Origin: Chimaeribacter arupi | Lineage (GTDB): Bacteria; Pseudomonadota; Gammaproteobacteria; Enterobacterales; Enterobacteriaceae | Direction of reading: 5' to 3' | Assembly: GCF_002858805.1 (NCBI RefSeq) | Contig: NZ_PJZI01000031.1 | Location: 1-64,000, forward strand | Length of the DNA: 64,000 bases | In this document: positions 9,559 to 22,349 of the stretch, piece after piece | How the letters are laid out: each line of letters begins with the position of its first letter | Position numbering within the stretch: the stretch's first letter is position 1 | Made by a program: the position numbers and the translations under genes | Notes under the pieces: generated by a model | Told to the model about the DNA's origin: nothing | Database searches by the model: none | What the model saw: only the letters and a program-made list of their open reading frames with translations

Positions 9559-11004
9559 TTACGCGGTGCCGCCGACGGTGAGGGTGTTGAGTTTCAGCGT
9601 CGGCTGGCCAACGCCCACCGGCAGGCTCTGCCCCTCTTTGCCGCAGACGCCGACGCCCTTGTCGAGCGCCAGATCGTTGCCGACCATCGAAATCTGTTGC
9701 ATCGCCTCGATGCCGGAGCCGATCAGCGTCGCGCCCTTCACCGGTTTGGTGATGCGCCCTTTCTCAATCAGGTAGGCTTCTGAGGTGGAGAACACGAACT
9801 TGCCGGAGGTGATGTCCACCTGGCCGCCGCCGAAGTTCGGCGCATAGAGGCCATACTCCACGCTGCTGATGATCTCTTCCGGCGTGGACTGCCCGGCCAG
9901 CATGTAGGTGTTGGTCATGCGCGGCATCGGCAGGTGCGCGTAGGACTCACGGCGGCCGTTGCCGGTCGGGGCCACACCCATCAGGCGCGCGTTGAGTTTG
10001 TCCTGCATGTAGCCTTTCAGGATGCCGTTCTCGATCAGCACGTTGTACTGGCCCGGCACGCCTTCGTCGTCAATCGCCAGCGAGCCGCGCAGCCCCTGGA
10101 GGGTGCCGTCATCCACCACGGTGCAGAGTTCAGAGGCCACCAGCTCGCCCATCTGGCCGCTGAATACCGAGGTGCCGCGACGGTTGAAGTCCCCTTCCAG
10201 GCCGTGGCCGACCGCCTCATGCAGCAGCACGCCCGGCCAGCCTGCGCCGAGCACTACCGGCATCGCCCCGGCCGGGGCCGCGACGGCGGAGAGGTTCACC
10301 AGCGCCATACGCACCGCTTCGCGCGCCCAGGCTTCCGCCCGCACTTCGCCGTTTTCGTTCTGCAGGAAGAAGTCATAACCGAAACGCCCGCCGCCGCCGC
10401 TGGAGCCGCGCTCGCGTTTGCCGTCCTCTTCCACCAGCACACTCACGGAGAGCCGCACCAGCGGGCGCACGTCCGCCGCCAGCGTGCCGTCGGTGGCCGC
10501 CACCAGCACGGTTTCATACACGCCGGTCAGGCTGGCGCTGACTTCCTGCACGCGGCGGTCAGCGGCGCGCGCCGCCTTGTCCACCCGGTGCAGCAGGGCG
10601 ATTTTCTCTTCACGCGGCAGGCTTTGCAGCGGGTCGAGCAGCGGGTAAAGCGCAGTGTGGTTGACGGCGCCCAGCGTATGAATTTTGCCGCTGCCGTTCT
10701 CACGCACGATGTTACGTGCCGCCTGGGCGCTCAGGTTCAGCGCGTTCAGCGTCAGTTGGTCGGCGTAGGCGAAGCCGGTTTTCTCACCGCTGACGGCGCG
10801 CACGCCGACACCCTGGTCGATGTTGTAGGAGCCGTCTTTGATGATGCTGTCTTCAATCACCCAGGCTTCATGGTAACTGGACTGGAAATAGAGGTCGGCA
10901 TAGTCGAGGCGACGCTCAGCCAGTTGACCCAATACCGAGGAAAGGTCTTGGTGCGTAAGGTTGTTCGCAGTAAGTAACTGCTCACTAGCAAAGGCCAGGC
11001 TCAT
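9559..11004 (-). CDS. tldD: Metalloprotease TldD (catalytic subunit)
   Basis: The ATG at 11004 gives 481 residues, exactly the E. coli length, and the matching start [15 protein letters not shown]. An ATG 15 nt upstream is possible. The zinc motif [11 protein letters not shown] (HExxxH) lies in [20 protein letters not shown], and the C-terminal [20 protein letters not shown] is typical. TldD forms a heterodimer with PmbA/TldE that proteolyses unfolded small proteins such as CcdA and matures microcin B17-like peptides in the cytoplasm. It follows yhdP by about 65 bp and probably belongs to the mre-yhdE-rng-yhdP-tldD transcription block. Confidence 0.97.
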   Translation of the reverse strand: MSLAFASEQLLTANNLTHQDLSSVLGQLAERRLDYADLYFQSSYHEAWVIEDSIIKDGSYNIDQGVGVRAVSGEKTGFAYADQLTLNALNLSAQAARNIVRENGSGKIHTLGAVNHTALYPLLDPLQSLPREEKIALLHRVDKAARAADRRVQEVSASLTGVYETVLVAATDGTLAADVRPLVRLSVSVLVEEDGKRERGSSGGGGRFGYDFFLQNENGEVRAEAWAREAVRMALVNLSAVAAPAGAMPVVLGAGWPGVLLHEAVGHGLEGDFNRRGTSVFSGQMGELVASELCTVVDDGTLQGLRGSLAIDDEGVPGQYNVLIENGILKGYMQDKLNARLMGVAPTGNGRRESYAHLPMPRMTNTYMLAGQSTPEEIISSVEYGLYAPNFGGGQVDITSGKFVFSTSEAYLIEKGRITKPVKGATLIGSGIEAMQQISMVGNDLALDKGVGVCGKEGQSLPVGVGQPTLKLNTLTVGGTA

Positions 11005-11031
11005 AGTATCTTCACTCATTGTTATAGGGTT

Positions 11032-11048
11032 CCGGTGCGGCGCACCGG
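11032..11048. other. Short hairpin in the yhdP-tldD gap
   Basis: CCGGTGC-GGC-GCACCGG, a 7-bp stem with a 3-nt loop and no U-tract. It may be an mRNA processing or stability element inside the operon. Confidence 0.3.
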
Positions 11049-11069
11049 ATTCGGGGATGTTGCGCCCGG

Positions 11070-14000
11070 CTACTTCGCCCCGGCCGCTTTCGGCTCGCGC
11101 AACACCTCATTAATCTTGGGTTGATCCAAGTTACCACTGATGTGGTAACGGATCAGGGAGATTTTGTTCCAGAGCGGTGCCAGCGCTTTGGTGGCGGCAA
11201 ACACCGCCGCGCCAATCACCGGGTTTATCACAAACGCGGTGGCCACCCCCACCGTGGCGGAGATTTCCGGCGCGATCACCGCTTCCATCTCAATCTGCCG
11301 GCGCACCAGATCCACCTGCCCGTTCATGGCGATGTCAGCGGCCAGCCCATCCACCAGCAGGTCATCCGTGTGCAGCACGCCATCCTTGATCCAGATAGTG
11401 GATTTAATGGAGTCGAAATAGAAACCTTTACCGAAGGTGTCACTAAAATCAAGCTGCAACTTGCGCAGCAGGGCATCGAAACTGATCAGCCGCAGCAATT
11501 GCCCGGCGCGGCCGCCGCCGAGATCGGCGATTTCCCCTTTGCCCAGCGCGCTGTTTAGCGTGCCGTTCAGCGTCGGGATGGACGGTTTCCACGGTTCGCC
11601 CTGCCAGTGCAGATCAAACGCCACATTGAACGGCGCGGCTTTCAGCGGGGTAGAGAGGCCAAGCCAGGCGGCGGCTTCATCAATTTTCTCGCCCTGCAAT
11701 GTCCCTTTCAGCCCGGTACGCGATCCGGCGCTTCCCTGTTGCCACTGGCCGTCCACCGTCAGGCGCATTTTGCCGGTGTCCACCAGCCCGTTACGCAGCG
11801 TAAGGGTGTCGCCCTGCGGCGTGACATCCGCCTCCACCCGGCCCACGTTCTGGCCGTAGAACCAGCAGCTCCGGCAGCGCAGCATCACCGATGGCCAGTT
11901 GCGGAAGGAGATGTTTTCGCCGAACGGATTGCTGCCGGTGCCGGAGGCGCGCTCGCCGGTGGCCGCGGCGAACTGCGGATTATAATAAAGGTAGCGGATA
12001 TCCGCCTGCCACGGCGCACTTTCCGCCATCTTCAGGGTGCCGTCCGCTTCATCCGCGTGTACCTGCGCCTGCATCCCGCCCGCTTGTTGGGTGGTGTTCA
12101 CCGCGACGTTATGCCAGCTCTGCCCGCCGGCCTCCAGCACCGGGGTGGTCAGGGTGACCAGTTTCGGGAAATGGAACGCCAGCGCCGGGGCGGCATTGGC
12201 CGCTGCCGGGATAGCCTGCGCCGGTGACAGCAGCGCCAGCCAGCTTTCGCCATCCAGCGCCGGGAGGTCGAGCGTCAGGCTGCTGTCGGCAGGCAGCGGG
12301 GGTGGGGTGGCGCTGTGGCGCTGCCAGGCGGCGCGGTCAAGGGTCAGTGCGTCCCCCAGCAGCCAGCGGCTGTTAAAGGCGTTCTCTTTGCCGACGCGCC
12401 CGGTCAGGTTAAAGCTTTTCAGCCCACCTTTCGCCCTGGCAGTCAGCAGCAGCGGCTCACCGGCGGTTTTGGCCAGCGGCGCGGGTAAGTGACTGCTTAC
12501 TGCTTTTAGATCCACGCTGGCCTCTACGTCATACTCCGGCTTGCCCTGGTGCGGCAGGGTAATGCCGACCTGGCTTTTCCAGGCTGCGCTGCCGCCCAGG
12601 GCCGGAATAGCCGCCGCCGGTAAGCCCGGCAGCCTGGCGGGTTGCCAGTCACCGGACAGATTCACCTTGATGCCCATACTCTGCGGCTGCTCCTGGGTGG
12701 AGAAATCCACCGCCAGCGGTTGCCCCAGCCAGTTACCCTGCATCGGTTCGCTTTGCAGGTTGCCGTTGTCATAGCGGAAGCGGCCGTTCAGGTGCTTGAT
12801 GGTGGTGTTCAGCGGTTTAATCAGCAGGCTGTTATCCGCCAGTTGCACATCACCGCTGGCCCTGACCTGCTGGCCGTTCAACGGAATATCGAGATGTAAG
12901 CGCCCACTGACATCGCCGCCGATCTGCAATTCATCCAGCGCGGCCCCCAGCGAGCCTTTCAGGGGGGTCTGGTTGAAGTAATTTCCCACTTCTTTACCCG
13001 CACCCCGGATATCGGCATCCACCAGCAGCTTCTGTTTCAGGTAATCCGGGATTGCGGCCACCACATTATTGCCCTGCACCTGCCCCAGCGTGGTATGGGC
13101 CGCTTTCATAAACAGGCCGTCGTTGAGGAAGTTGAGGTCGATGTCCAGATCCTGCAACGCCGGCCAGCCCGGCTGGAAGCGGAAGGTGGACGCGCGCAGC
13201 GGCACATAAACCTGGAACTGGCCGTCATTGTGTTTGTAAGGGAACAGGTGCGGGTTCCCGGCGTAGACCAGCGTGGCGTTCTCCACCTGCCCGCCCTGGA
13301 TCGCCCCGCTCAGGTAATCCACCAGATGGGTGCCCATCAGCGGTTCCGGGAAGTAGCGCCAGGCGTCACCGGCGTCATACAACCGGATACCGGAGAGAAT
13401 CGACAGCCACGGCGTACCGTTGGCCGGCTGCATATAGTCGAAATCACCGGTGGCCCACAGCGAGCGCGCCTGCACGTCCAGCCCGCGCCCCCAGAGTTCC
13501 AGCCGGTCGCTGTTGTTGACCCAGCCAATCGCCCCCTGCGCGCGGTGCACTTCCAGCGGCGCGCGGAACATCTCGCCATACGGCAACACGCTCTCGTTGA
13601 GGTCCAGATCCAGCCGCCCCTGCGGCACGCTGCCGCTCAGCGTCCCGGCGAAATGGCTGACGCCCGGTAACACTTTCCAGTGCTGCCAGCTGACGTCATG
13701 CCATTTCGCCTGGAAACGGGTCAGTTCCGGCTGCTTGAGCGGGATGTCGAGCGCCAGCGCATCGATATGCCCGGCGGGTTTCAGGTCATTCCAGCGGTCC
13801 AGCAGATTGGGGGAGAGGAACGCCACCATCGGCAACAGCGGCCCGAGGCGCTCAATGCGGATATGGCGGGTGCGCAGGCGTAACTCTTCGCGTTGATTCG
13901 GGCCGAGGAAATCGGTGTTTTCCGGCAGCCACAACGCAGAGATGCCGCCGCGCGGCCACGGTTGGCCGTCGGTCTGCAACGCCAGTTGCGGCACATCAAA

Positions 14001-14888
14001 TTGCCAGCCGCGCCCCTGCCGTTTCGCATGGAGGGAGAGATCCGCCACCTCGAGCCGGTGCGGCTGGCCGTCGATGTTCCAGCGCGCCTCGCCCTGCCGT
14101 ACCCGCGCATCGCCCCCGGCAATTTCGCCGTTCTGCACCTGCAACCAGGCCGCCAGGCTGACGTTGCCGGTTTGCAGGCCGGTGTTGCGGCGCAGCCAGC
14201 GCCCCAGCCACGGCTTGAGATCCACATCGTCCGCCTGCAGATAGACTGTGCCGTTGTTCAGCAGCCCCTGGCTGTCGTGCAGGTCCATGCGCAGTTGCAC
14301 CACGCCATGCTGGCCGGTAAAGGTTGAGAGGCTGAGCTGCCCCTCCGCGCGGTGGCGGTTGTCGCTGTTAAGCCAGGTGAGTTGCGGGATGTCAAACACC
14401 GCGCGCGGGCCGGAAGGCGTCAGGAACGAGATGCGGCTGTTGCGCAGGTCAAAGTGGTCAACCTGCTTGAGGAAAAGGTTACTGATTTCATTGGGTTCCA
14501 CCGAGCTGCCCTGGTGGTCGCGGCCGCCGAGGGTGGAATCCAGGTCGAGCTGGAGGTTATAGAAGGTAAGGTCGCGGAACTGCCAGCGCCAGTGCAACAG
14601 CGATTGCCAGACATCCAGCGCCAGCGTGACGCGCTCCAGCTGCCAGGTGGAATCCGGCAGCCGCGCCTGTAAGCCGTTGACTTCCAGCGTCGGGCCGAAG
14701 GTTTCCCAACGGCCGGTTAACTTTTCTACCCTGACCGGTACCCCGCTCACCGCCTCGATTTTGCTCAGCAATTGCGGGCGGAACGTGTCCAGCTTCGGCA
14801 GCGCCAACCGTAACCCACTGATCAACAACGCCACCATCACAATAATGGTGGCGCAGGTGGTTAACAGAATACCCGGCACTCGCCTCAC
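11070..14888 (-). CDS. yhdP: AsmA-family inner-membrane phospholipid transport protein YhdP
   Basis: A 1272-residue protein (E. coli YhdP: 1266) with one N-terminal membrane helix (about 8-30, [20 protein letters not shown]) and a very long repetitive beta-rich periplasmic region. The C-terminal AsmA-like portion includes [20 protein letters not shown] and [20 protein letters not shown]. Together with TamB and YdbH this family forms bridge-like structures that move phospholipids to the outer membrane. The start follows a GAAAGGAGAAAC ribosome binding site. It lies 114 bp after rng and before tldD on the same strand. Sequence and length are normal. Confidence 0.97.
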   Translation of the reverse strand: MRRVPGILLTTCATIIVMVALLISGLRLALPKLDTFRPQLLSKIEAVSGVPVRVEKLTGRWETFGPTLEVNGLQARLPDSTWQLERVTLALDVWQSLLHWRWQFRDLTFYNLQLDLDSTLGGRDHQGSSVEPNEISNLFLKQVDHFDLRNSRISFLTPSGPRAVFDIPQLTWLNSDNRHRAEGQLSLSTFTGQHGVVQLRMDLHDSQGLLNNGTVYLQADDVDLKPWLGRWLRRNTGLQTGNVSLAAWLQVQNGEIAGGDARVRQGEARWNIDGQPHRLEVADLSLHAKRQGRGWQFDVPQLALQTDGQPWPRGGISALWLPENTDFLGPNQREELRLRTRHIRIERLGPLLPMVAFLSPNLLDRWNDLKPAGHIDALALDIPLKQPELTRFQAKWHDVSWQHWKVLPGVSHFAGTLSGSVPQGRLDLDLNESVLPYGEMFRAPLEVHRAQGAIGWVNNSDRLELWGRGLDVQARSLWATGDFDYMQPANGTPWLSILSGIRLYDAGDAWRYFPEPLMGTHLVDYLSGAIQGGQVENATLVYAGNPHLFPYKHNDGQFQVYVPLRASTFRFQPGWPALQDLDIDLNFLNDGLFMKAAHTTLGQVQGNNVVAAIPDYLKQKLLVDADIRGAGKEVGNYFNQTPLKGSLGAALDELQIGGDVSGRLHLDIPLNGQQVRASGDVQLADNSLLIKPLNTTIKHLNGRFRYDNGNLQSEPMQGNWLGQPLAVDFSTQEQPQSMGIKVNLSGDWQPARLPGLPAAAIPALGGSAAWKSQVGITLPHQGKPEYDVEASVDLKAVSSHLPAPLAKTAGEPLLLTARAKGGLKSFNLTGRVGKENAFNSRWLLGDALTLDRAAWQRHSATPPPLPADSSLTLDLPALDGESWLALLSPAQAIPAAANAAPALAFHFPKLVTLTTPVLEAGGQSWHNVAVNTTQQAGGMQAQVHADEADGTLKMAESAPWQADIRYLYYNPQFAAATGERASGTGSNPFGENISFRNWPSVMLRCRSCWFYGQNVGRVEADVTPQGDTLTLRNGLVDTGKMRLTVDGQWQQGSAGSRTGLKGTLQGEKIDEAAAWLGLSTPLKAAPFNVAFDLHWQGEPWKPSIPTLNGTLNSALGKGEIADLGGGRAGQLLRLISFDALLRKLQLDFSDTFGKGFYFDSIKSTIWIKDGVLHTDDLLVDGLAADIAMNGQVDLVRRQIEMEAVIAPEISATVGVATAFVINPVIGAAVFAATKALAPLWNKISLIRYHISGNLDQPKINEVLREPKAAGAK

Positions 14889-15002
14889 GCGTTTCTCCTT
14901 TCATCCCGTTGTCATCAGTACGGGATACGACATCAAATTAATTTACAGCCATGCGTGACGCAGGGGCGACAACATGCCGGCAGCCTCGTGCCGCCGGCCA
15001 GG

Positions 15003-16472
15003 TTACATCATGACGACGTCAAATTGTTCCTGGTTATAGAGCGGCTCGATCTGCACTTTGACCTGTTTGCCGACGAAAATTTCCACTTCCGCCAGCGCAT
15101 GGGACTCTTCGCCTTTCAGCGCTTCGCCCACCGCCTGCGAGGCGTAGACCAGGAAACGGTCAGCATCATACGCATGATGCACGCGCACAATTTCGCGCAG
15201 GATCTCATAACAGACCGTTTCCACCGTTTTCAGCGTGCCGCGGCCATGACAGGTTGGACAATCATGACAGAGCACATGTTCCACGCTTTCACGCGTGCGT
15301 TTGCGGGTCATCTCCACCAGGCCGAGCTGGGAGAAACCATTGATGCTGGTTTTCACCCGGTCTTTGCTCAGTGCCTGCTCCAGCGAATGCAGCACGCGGC
15401 GGCGGTGGTCCTCGTTGCTCATGTCGATAAAGTCGATGATGATAATGCCGCCGAGGTTACGCAGCCTTAACTGGCGGGCGATGGCCTGCGTCGCTTCGAC
15501 GTTGGTGTTGAAGATGGTTTCATCAAGGTTGCGGTGGCCGACAAATGCCCCGGTGTTGATGTCGATGGTGGTCATCGCCTCGGTCTGGTCGATAATCAGG
15601 TAGCCGCCCGATTTCAGTTCGACTTTGCGCTCCAGCGCCCGCTGGATCTCGTTTTCCACATCGTAGAGATCGAAAATTGGCTGCTTGCCGGTGTAGTGCT
15701 CCAGCTTGCTGGTGAGTTCCGGCATATATTCGCCGGTGAACTCCAGCAACAATTCGTAGGTCAGGCGGGAATCGACGCGGATGCGATCCAGCGCTGCGCC
15801 GGCGAAATCACGCAGGATGCGCTGCGCCAGCGCCACTTCACCATACAGCTTGCACTTGGTGACATTGCGTTTTTTGCGCTCGGTGACTTTCGTCCAGAGG
15901 CGTTTGAGGAAGGCGGCGTCCTGGGACAGCTCCTCCGCCCCTACCCCTTCGGCGGCGGTGCGGATAATAAAGCCGCCCAGATCGTCACAGTACGCGGAAA
16001 CGATTTTCTTCAGGCGATCACGCTCCGCCTCACTGGCGATGCGCTGTGACACGCCGACATGCGCCGCGCCCGGCATAAACACCAGGTAACGCGACGGCAG
16101 GGTGATGTCGGTGGTGAGGCGCGCGCCCTTGGTGCCGAGCGGGTCTTTCACCACCTGCACCATTAAGTCCTGCCCCTGGCGCACCAGCTCGGCGATGTCA
16201 CGCACGTGGAAATTTTTGCGCTCGTCCCCGGCCACGCATTCGGTGTGCGGCATGATGTCGGAGGCGTGGAGGAAGGCGGCCTTGTCGAGGCCGATGTCCA
16301 CAAAGGCGGCCTGCATCCCCGGCAACACACGGCTGACGCGGCCCTTGTAGATGTTGCCGGCGATGCCGCGTTTGGCTTCGCGCTCGATGTGGATCTCTTG
16401 CAGAATGCCGCCGTCAATATAGGCGACCCGTGTCTCTGAGGGGGTGATGTTTACCAGTAATTCAGCGGTCAT
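15003..16472 (-). CDS. rng: Ribonuclease G
   Basis: An RNase E/G-family endoribonuclease of 489 residues. It shows an N-terminal S1-like domain ([20 protein letters not shown]), the catalytic metal-binding aspartates in [12 protein letters not shown] and [12 protein letters not shown], and the zinc-link CPTCHGRGT. It processes the 5' end of 16S rRNA and decays selected mRNAs. It overlaps the end of yhdE by 11 bp, indicating translational coupling. Confidence 0.97.
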   Translation of the reverse strand: MTAELLVNITPSETRVAYIDGGILQEIHIEREAKRGIAGNIYKGRVSRVLPGMQAAFVDIGLDKAAFLHASDIMPHTECVAGDERKNFHVRDIAELVRQGQDLMVQVVKDPLGTKGARLTTDITLPSRYLVFMPGAAHVGVSQRIASEAERDRLKKIVSAYCDDLGGFIIRTAAEGVGAEELSQDAAFLKRLWTKVTERKKRNVTKCKLYGEVALAQRILRDFAGAALDRIRVDSRLTYELLLEFTGEYMPELTSKLEHYTGKQPIFDLYDVENEIQRALERKVELKSGGYLIIDQTEAMTTIDINTGAFVGHRNLDETIFNTNVEATQAIARQLRLRNLGGIIIIDFIDMSNEDHRRRVLHSLEQALSKDRVKTSINGFSQLGLVEMTRKRTRESVEHVLCHDCPTCHGRGTLKTVETVCYEILREIVRVHHAYDADRFLVYASQAVGEALKGEESHALAEVEIFVGKQVKVQIEPLYNQEQFDVVMM

Positions 16473-17055
16473 GGTCTCTCCTTACCTTGCGGACAGCCAT
16501 AAACTGGCTGTACAGCTCCTGTGTCTCCACCAGCGGCAACCCGACCACGGCCGGGTAGCTGCCGCGGATCTCCCGCACAAAACAGCCGCCTTTGCCCTGG
16601 ATGCCATACGCACCCGCCTTGTCAAAGGGTTCGCCACCGGCGATATAGTGTTGAATCTCGTCTGAGGAGAGTACGCGGAAAGTGACCTCCGTCGTCACCA
16701 GCGTGCAGAGCAGATCGCCCCGGTCGGCTATCGCCACCGCGGTCATCACCTGGTGCTGCCTGCCGGACAGCGCCTGCAACATCTCTGCGGCGTGCTCCGC
16801 GTCACGCGGCTTCTCCAGCACCTGCCCCTCTAATACCACGATAGTATCAGAACCGAGGACCGGCAAATCCTGCGGGGCAGCGGCCACCCCGGCCAGCGCC
16901 TTGTCCTGTGCCAGCCGCCGTACATAGCCTTCCGGCGTCTCTTCCGGACGGCGCACCTCTTCCACGTCCGCCACAATACGTTCGAACGGGATCTCCAGCA
17001 GGGAGAGCAATTCATGCCGCCGCGGGGAGGCGGAAGCCAGATAGAGCGAAGTCAT
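16462..17055 (-). CDS. yhdE: Maf-like nucleoside triphosphate pyrophosphatase YhdE (dTTP/UTP)
   Basis: 197 residues from the ATG at 17055, identical in length to E. coli YhdE and sharing the start [13 protein letters not shown]; the frame extends 12 nt upstream to another ATG without family support. Maf signatures are the N-terminal SASPRR loop, [20 protein letters not shown] and [16 protein letters not shown]. The family hydrolyses dTTP, UTP and modified pyrimidine nucleotides to monophosphates in the cytoplasm. It starts 8 bp after mreD and overlaps rng. Confidence 0.95.
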   Translation of the reverse strand: MTSLYLASASPRRHELLSLLEIPFERIVADVEEVRRPEETPEGYVRRLAQDKALAGVAAAPQDLPVLGSDTIVVLEGQVLEKPRDAEHAAEMLQALSGRQHQVMTAVAIADRGDLLCTLVTTEVTFRVLSSDEIQHYIAGGEPFDKAGAYGIQGKGGCFVREIRGSYPAVVGLPLVETQELYSQFMAVRKVRRDHDR

Positions 17056-17063
17056 CTTGGTCC

Positions 17064-17552
17064 TCATTGTACGGCAAATTGACGGCGGATTTTACGCATC
17101 AACAGGAACAGCCACGGCCACAGGATGCCGTCAATCACACTACTCCAGAATACTTCCGGTCGGAACGACACATTTATCACTAAAAATTCAGCCCAGAACA
17201 CCACAACGTGCATCGCCAGCGAGAGCAGCATCACAATCAGCGCTTGTTGCCATAATGCCATGTTGCGGAACAGCTGGAATTTGAAGGCCACCAGATAAGC
17301 GATGATGCCCAGCGCCAGCGCCCTGACCCCAAGCGTGGAGCCGAGGATCAGGTCATTGAGCAGGCCGAGGATAAAGCCGGTACCGACATTCACCCGGTGC
17401 GGCAGCGCCATCACCCAGTAAATGAGCAGCAGCGTCAGCCACGAGGGCCGGAACATGTAGATCTGTTCAGGCCAGGGCATAATTTGCAGCAACATGGCAA
17501 TAAAGAACGAGATCCAGATTATCCAGCGCCCGTGGCTGCGGTAGCGGTTCAT
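17064..17552 (-). CDS. mreD: Rod shape-determining protein MreD
   Basis: 162 residues and five to six hydrophobic segments, starting [20 protein letters not shown]. MreD is the inner-membrane partner of MreB and MreC in the elongasome that guides lateral cell-wall synthesis. Its start overlaps the mreC stop by 4 bp (ATGA), so translation is coupled. Confidence 0.96.
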   Translation of the reverse strand: MNRYRSHGRWIIWISFFIAMLLQIMPWPEQIYMFRPSWLTLLLIYWVMALPHRVNVGTGFILGLLNDLILGSTLGVRALALGIIAYLVAFKFQLFRNMALWQQALIVMLLSLAMHVVVFWAEFLVINVSFRPEVFWSSVIDGILWPWLFLLMRKIRRQFAVQ

Positions 17553-18580
17553 GGCTGTGTCCCCCTGGCCGGCGAAGCCGGTGCCGCACCGTTAACCGGG
17601 GCAGCACCGTTTGCCGGTACAGCATTAGTCGCCGGGGCCGGAGCCGGGGCGGGTGGCCCCATCTCATTGGCGCGCGGCAATACCTGCGGCATCATCTGCA
17701 TCAGGCGTTCATTGGCGACGCGGTGCACTTCGTCCGGCGGCAGGGGCATGTCCCCGTTACGGTCAGACCCCCACAGCAGCAGCAGATAGCGCAAACGTTG
17801 CAGGCCGGCCGTCGGGCGGGCCTGGATAACCGTGTAGGCGCGCTGGTTGTCCACTTTCACCGAGGAGACCACTGCCACCGGATACCCTTCCGGGAAGCGG
17901 CCGCCGAGGCCGGAGGTCACCAGCACATCGCCGACACGGATGTCCGTGTTGCTCGGCAGGTGCTCAAGCTGAAGGTCATCGGTACAGCCGCTGCCTGCGG
18001 CAATCACCCGGATGTCATTACGCAGCACCTGAATCGGCAACGCGTGGGATGCATCGCAGATAAGCAACACGCGGCTGGTGAATTGCGCCACCGCCACCAC
18101 CTGCCCGACCACGCCCTTGTCACTGATCACCGGCTGGCCTTCATAGACGCCGTTTTCAGAGCCCTTGTCGATAACCACCTGGTCGCTGTACGGGTCGGTG
18201 CCGGTAGAGATCACCTGCGTGACCATCTTCTGCTCGTCCTGGCGCAGGGGTGACCCCAGCAATTCACGCAGGCGGGCATTTTCCTGCTTGAACTGGCCAA
18301 GCAGCAGTTGATCGCTGTTTTTCAGCAGCAGCTCCTGGCGGAGCGCACGGTTTTCCAGCTCGAGCTGCTGGCGGGTCGCCAGCGTGTCAGAGACGCTGTC
18401 GAGCAGTTTGCGCGGGCCATTAGACAGGAAATAGAAGGGACTGACGGCCGTATCCATATAGGTACGGATCTTCATGAAGGTACCGAGACGGCTGTCGGCG
18501 ATAATCAGGGCAATCGCCGCGACAATAGCCAAAAAGAGACGTAATTGCAGGGAAGGCCCCCTGCTAAAAATCGGCTTCAT
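17549..18580 (-). CDS. mreC: Rod shape-determining protein MreC
   Basis: 343 residues: a short cytoplasmic start, one membrane helix (about 12-28), a coiled coil (about 65-110, rich in [17 protein letters not shown]) and the two-barrel periplasmic core ([20 protein letters not shown]). The last 35 residues are a low-complexity Ala/Pro tail ([16 protein letters not shown]), as is common in enterobacterial MreC. It links MreB filaments to PBP2/RodA. It sits about 200 bp downstream of mreB. Confidence 0.96.
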   Translation of the reverse strand: MKPIFSRGPSLQLRLFLAIVAAIALIIADSRLGTFMKIRTYMDTAVSPFYFLSNGPRKLLDSVSDTLATRQQLELENRALRQELLLKNSDQLLLGQFKQENARLRELLGSPLRQDEQKMVTQVISTGTDPYSDQVVIDKGSENGVYEGQPVISDKGVVGQVVAVAQFTSRVLLICDASHALPIQVLRNDIRVIAAGSGCTDDLQLEHLPSNTDIRVGDVLVTSGLGGRFPEGYPVAVVSSVKVDNQRAYTVIQARPTAGLQRLRYLLLLWGSDRNGDMPLPPDEVHRVANERLMQMMPQVLPRANEMGPPAPAPAPATNAVPANGAAPVNGAAPASPARGTQP

Positions 18581-18780
18581 AAATTATGCGGATTCCTCGA
18601 CGACAGAAGGGGGTAGCCACATGGCGTGAAAGCCGTTCACGCCCGGCACGCAGGTCAACCAAACCGGGCAGGCCGGCGCACCCTGCGTGGGTACGCCCTT
18701 AATGCCGTGACACAGCGGTTCATGCTTGCGCACCGCGATGTGCGCCACCCCTTCCCAGGGCTGATGAGATGTTGCGCGGA

Positions 18781-20170
<1,390 letters not shown>

Positions 20171-22090
20171 TCAGTTATGGGAATATTTTTTGTTGCTTCT
20201 TTCAACAAGCGCCGGTAACGCAAAATAATCCCCCTGCCCGCCGTGCACGCCTTTCTCTTTCAGGGTTTGCCACTCCTCGGCGGTCCTCACCCCCGCGGCA
20301 AATACCTGCACCTGAGTGCCGTCGCAGGCGTTGACCAGGCTCTGGACAAACAACTGGTTTTCGACCCGCCGGTCAATGCTGCGCACCAGGCCGGGGTGAA
20401 GTTTAACCAGCTCCACCGGTAACGATTTGATATAGGTGGTGCTGACCACCGTCAGCCCCGCCTGCGCCACCACCAGCCGGCACCCTAACCCATGCAGTAA
20501 CCGCAGCACCGGCCGTAAACGGTCGATATGTTGACAGAGATCCGCCTCTGCAAGTTCAATCATAATTCGCCGGCGCTGGTTTTTTTCAGATTGCAGCAAC
20601 GTATCGCGCAGCCATTGCTGGAACGGCCGCTGCAACAGCGCATCCACCGTCAGCGGAAACGCCAGCGCGTCGTCCGGCCACTCCGCCAGCAGCGGCAGGA
20701 TCTGCGTCAGCGTCTGGCGGTCATAACGCTGCGCCAGGCCAAACAGCATGGCGAACGGGATAAACTCCGCCGCCGGTAACTCCTGCTCGCCGTCAAAAAT
20801 GCGGCGCAGGATCTCAACATGGTGCCGGCGGCCGTCGCGGGTCAGGGCGGGTTTCTGGTAGAGCCGCAGCCCGTCGCGCGCCAGCGTGTGCTCCAGCAGG
20901 GTCCGCCAGCGGACGCTGCCGCGCCCGCGCTCCGGCACCTGGCTGTCATGCACGACCCAGCCGTTGCTGCCCTGCAACGAGGCCAGCCTGGCGGCCTGTT
21001 CGGCGTTATCCATCACCTGCTCCGGCGACTGGCCGTAACGGTAAGTGCTGATGCCGATAGAGAGCAGCGCCTCCAGATCAATTGGCTGGTTCGGCAAGGC
21101 GCCCACCGCATTCACCAGTTGCCCGGCGATCACATCCGCCTCTTTCAGCGTGCTGTGCGGCAGCAACACCGCGAAATCACTGGCGAAATAGCGCGCCAGC
21201 AGCGCCGCCGGGTAGCGCATCACAAAGGTAGAAAGCAGGTTGGCGACGGCGTTCAGCAGCTCCTGCACCGCCGGGCGGCCATGCACATCGCGCAGGGTGT
21301 CGATATCCGGCAGGCGGATCAGCATCACCACGCCATAGGCCCCGGCATCTTCCAGTTGCGTGGTGAGCTGGTTGTCAAAAAAGAGCCGGTTATTGAGGCC
21401 GGTGCCTGCATCCTGTGCAGCAAAGGTGCGGATCAGCGTGTCTACCCGGCCGCGCTCCTCCTGGGCTTCGCGCAGTTCCCGCAGCAGCCTGTCCAGCGCA
21501 CTGCTGGCGGCAGGCGGCCATTCGCGGATGTCGCCCTGCCCCACATTGTGGCGCTCACCGCGCAAAATCTGCCGCGCCCGCGCCTCCAGCCGTTCATAAC
21601 CGGCAATCTGCCGCGTCAGCCAGCGGTAACTCAGCCCCATCACCCCAATCATGGCCAGGATAGCCAGGCTGATGGGCAGCGACGTGCGCAGAGAGTGGGT
21701 GTAACCGGCAATCGGGTCGAGGTAGGTCAGGCGGATAGACGAGCCGGGGTGCTGCAATAAAGGCAGCGTGATGTCACGGTACTCGGTGGGCAGGCGCGGA
21801 TGGGTGCTGTCAGGCGGCAGCGCCAGATGGTAGAAAAGGCTGTGGCCGTTGACCACATTCACCTCAGACACCCCCACCGTACGCATCGCCAGCGGCAGCC
21901 AGTTACGCACCGTGCCGGGCGGCTGGCTCAGCAGCGCCTGGTCAAAGGTGGTGGCGAGTGTGGCGAGGCGGTCATGCATCCGCTGATGGCTGAGATTGAA
22001 AAAGCTGAATGCGCATCCCAGCAGCATCAACAGCATGGCCAGCGCCACCAGCAGGGTAATAAAGGCTGAAAGTTTGGTCGTGAATCGCAT
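20171..22090 (-). CDS. csrD: RNase E specificity factor CsrD (degenerate GGDEF-EAL protein)
   Basis: 639 residues from the ATG at 22090 (MRFTTKLSAFITLLVALAML, matching E. coli MRLTTKFSAF); an upstream ATG at 22144 is less likely. Two membrane helices (about 8-30 and 135-155) flank a periplasmic loop, followed by a HAMP-like segment, a GGDEF-like and an EAL-like domain. Both active sites are degenerate: the GGDEF position reads ARYFASDFAVLL and the EAL position reads VEILRRI, so no c-di-GMP turnover is expected. In E. coli CsrD targets the sRNAs CsrB/CsrC for RNase E decay, tuning CsrA. Confidence 0.93.
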   Translation of the reverse strand: MRFTTKLSAFITLLVALAMLLMLLGCAFSFFNLSHQRMHDRLATLATTFDQALLSQPPGTVRNWLPLAMRTVGVSEVNVVNGHSLFYHLALPPDSTHPRLPTEYRDITLPLLQHPGSSIRLTYLDPIAGYTHSLRTSLPISLAILAMIGVMGLSYRWLTRQIAGYERLEARARQILRGERHNVGQGDIREWPPAASSALDRLLRELREAQEERGRVDTLIRTFAAQDAGTGLNNRLFFDNQLTTQLEDAGAYGVVMLIRLPDIDTLRDVHGRPAVQELLNAVANLLSTFVMRYPAALLARYFASDFAVLLPHSTLKEADVIAGQLVNAVGALPNQPIDLEALLSIGISTYRYGQSPEQVMDNAEQAARLASLQGSNGWVVHDSQVPERGRGSVRWRTLLEHTLARDGLRLYQKPALTRDGRRHHVEILRRIFDGEQELPAAEFIPFAMLFGLAQRYDRQTLTQILPLLAEWPDDALAFPLTVDALLQRPFQQWLRDTLLQSEKNQRRRIMIELAEADLCQHIDRLRPVLRLLHGLGCRLVVAQAGLTVVSTTYIKSLPVELVKLHPGLVRSIDRRVENQLFVQSLVNACDGTQVQVFAAGVRTAEEWQTLKEKGVHGGQGDYFALPALVERSNKKYSHN

Positions 22091-22349
22091 CCCTGTGCCT
22101 TGCGCAACATGGTTGAGTAAAAGGACGGCCTCCCGTGTCGGCACGCTACTATAAAATAGAAAAGCCTGGAGTAAACGGCGTTAAACCCGCCTGCCGGCCT
22201 CGCTATTCTACGGATAGCGGCATATCGGAAAAAAACAGGGTTTACGGCGTTTTTTGTTCTGCCGCATCCTGTTCCCGTAACGGGGCGTTTATATTCATAG
22301 AAAGACAACACAGTTCCCAAATAATTCATCTTTTATATAGAGAGGTTCT

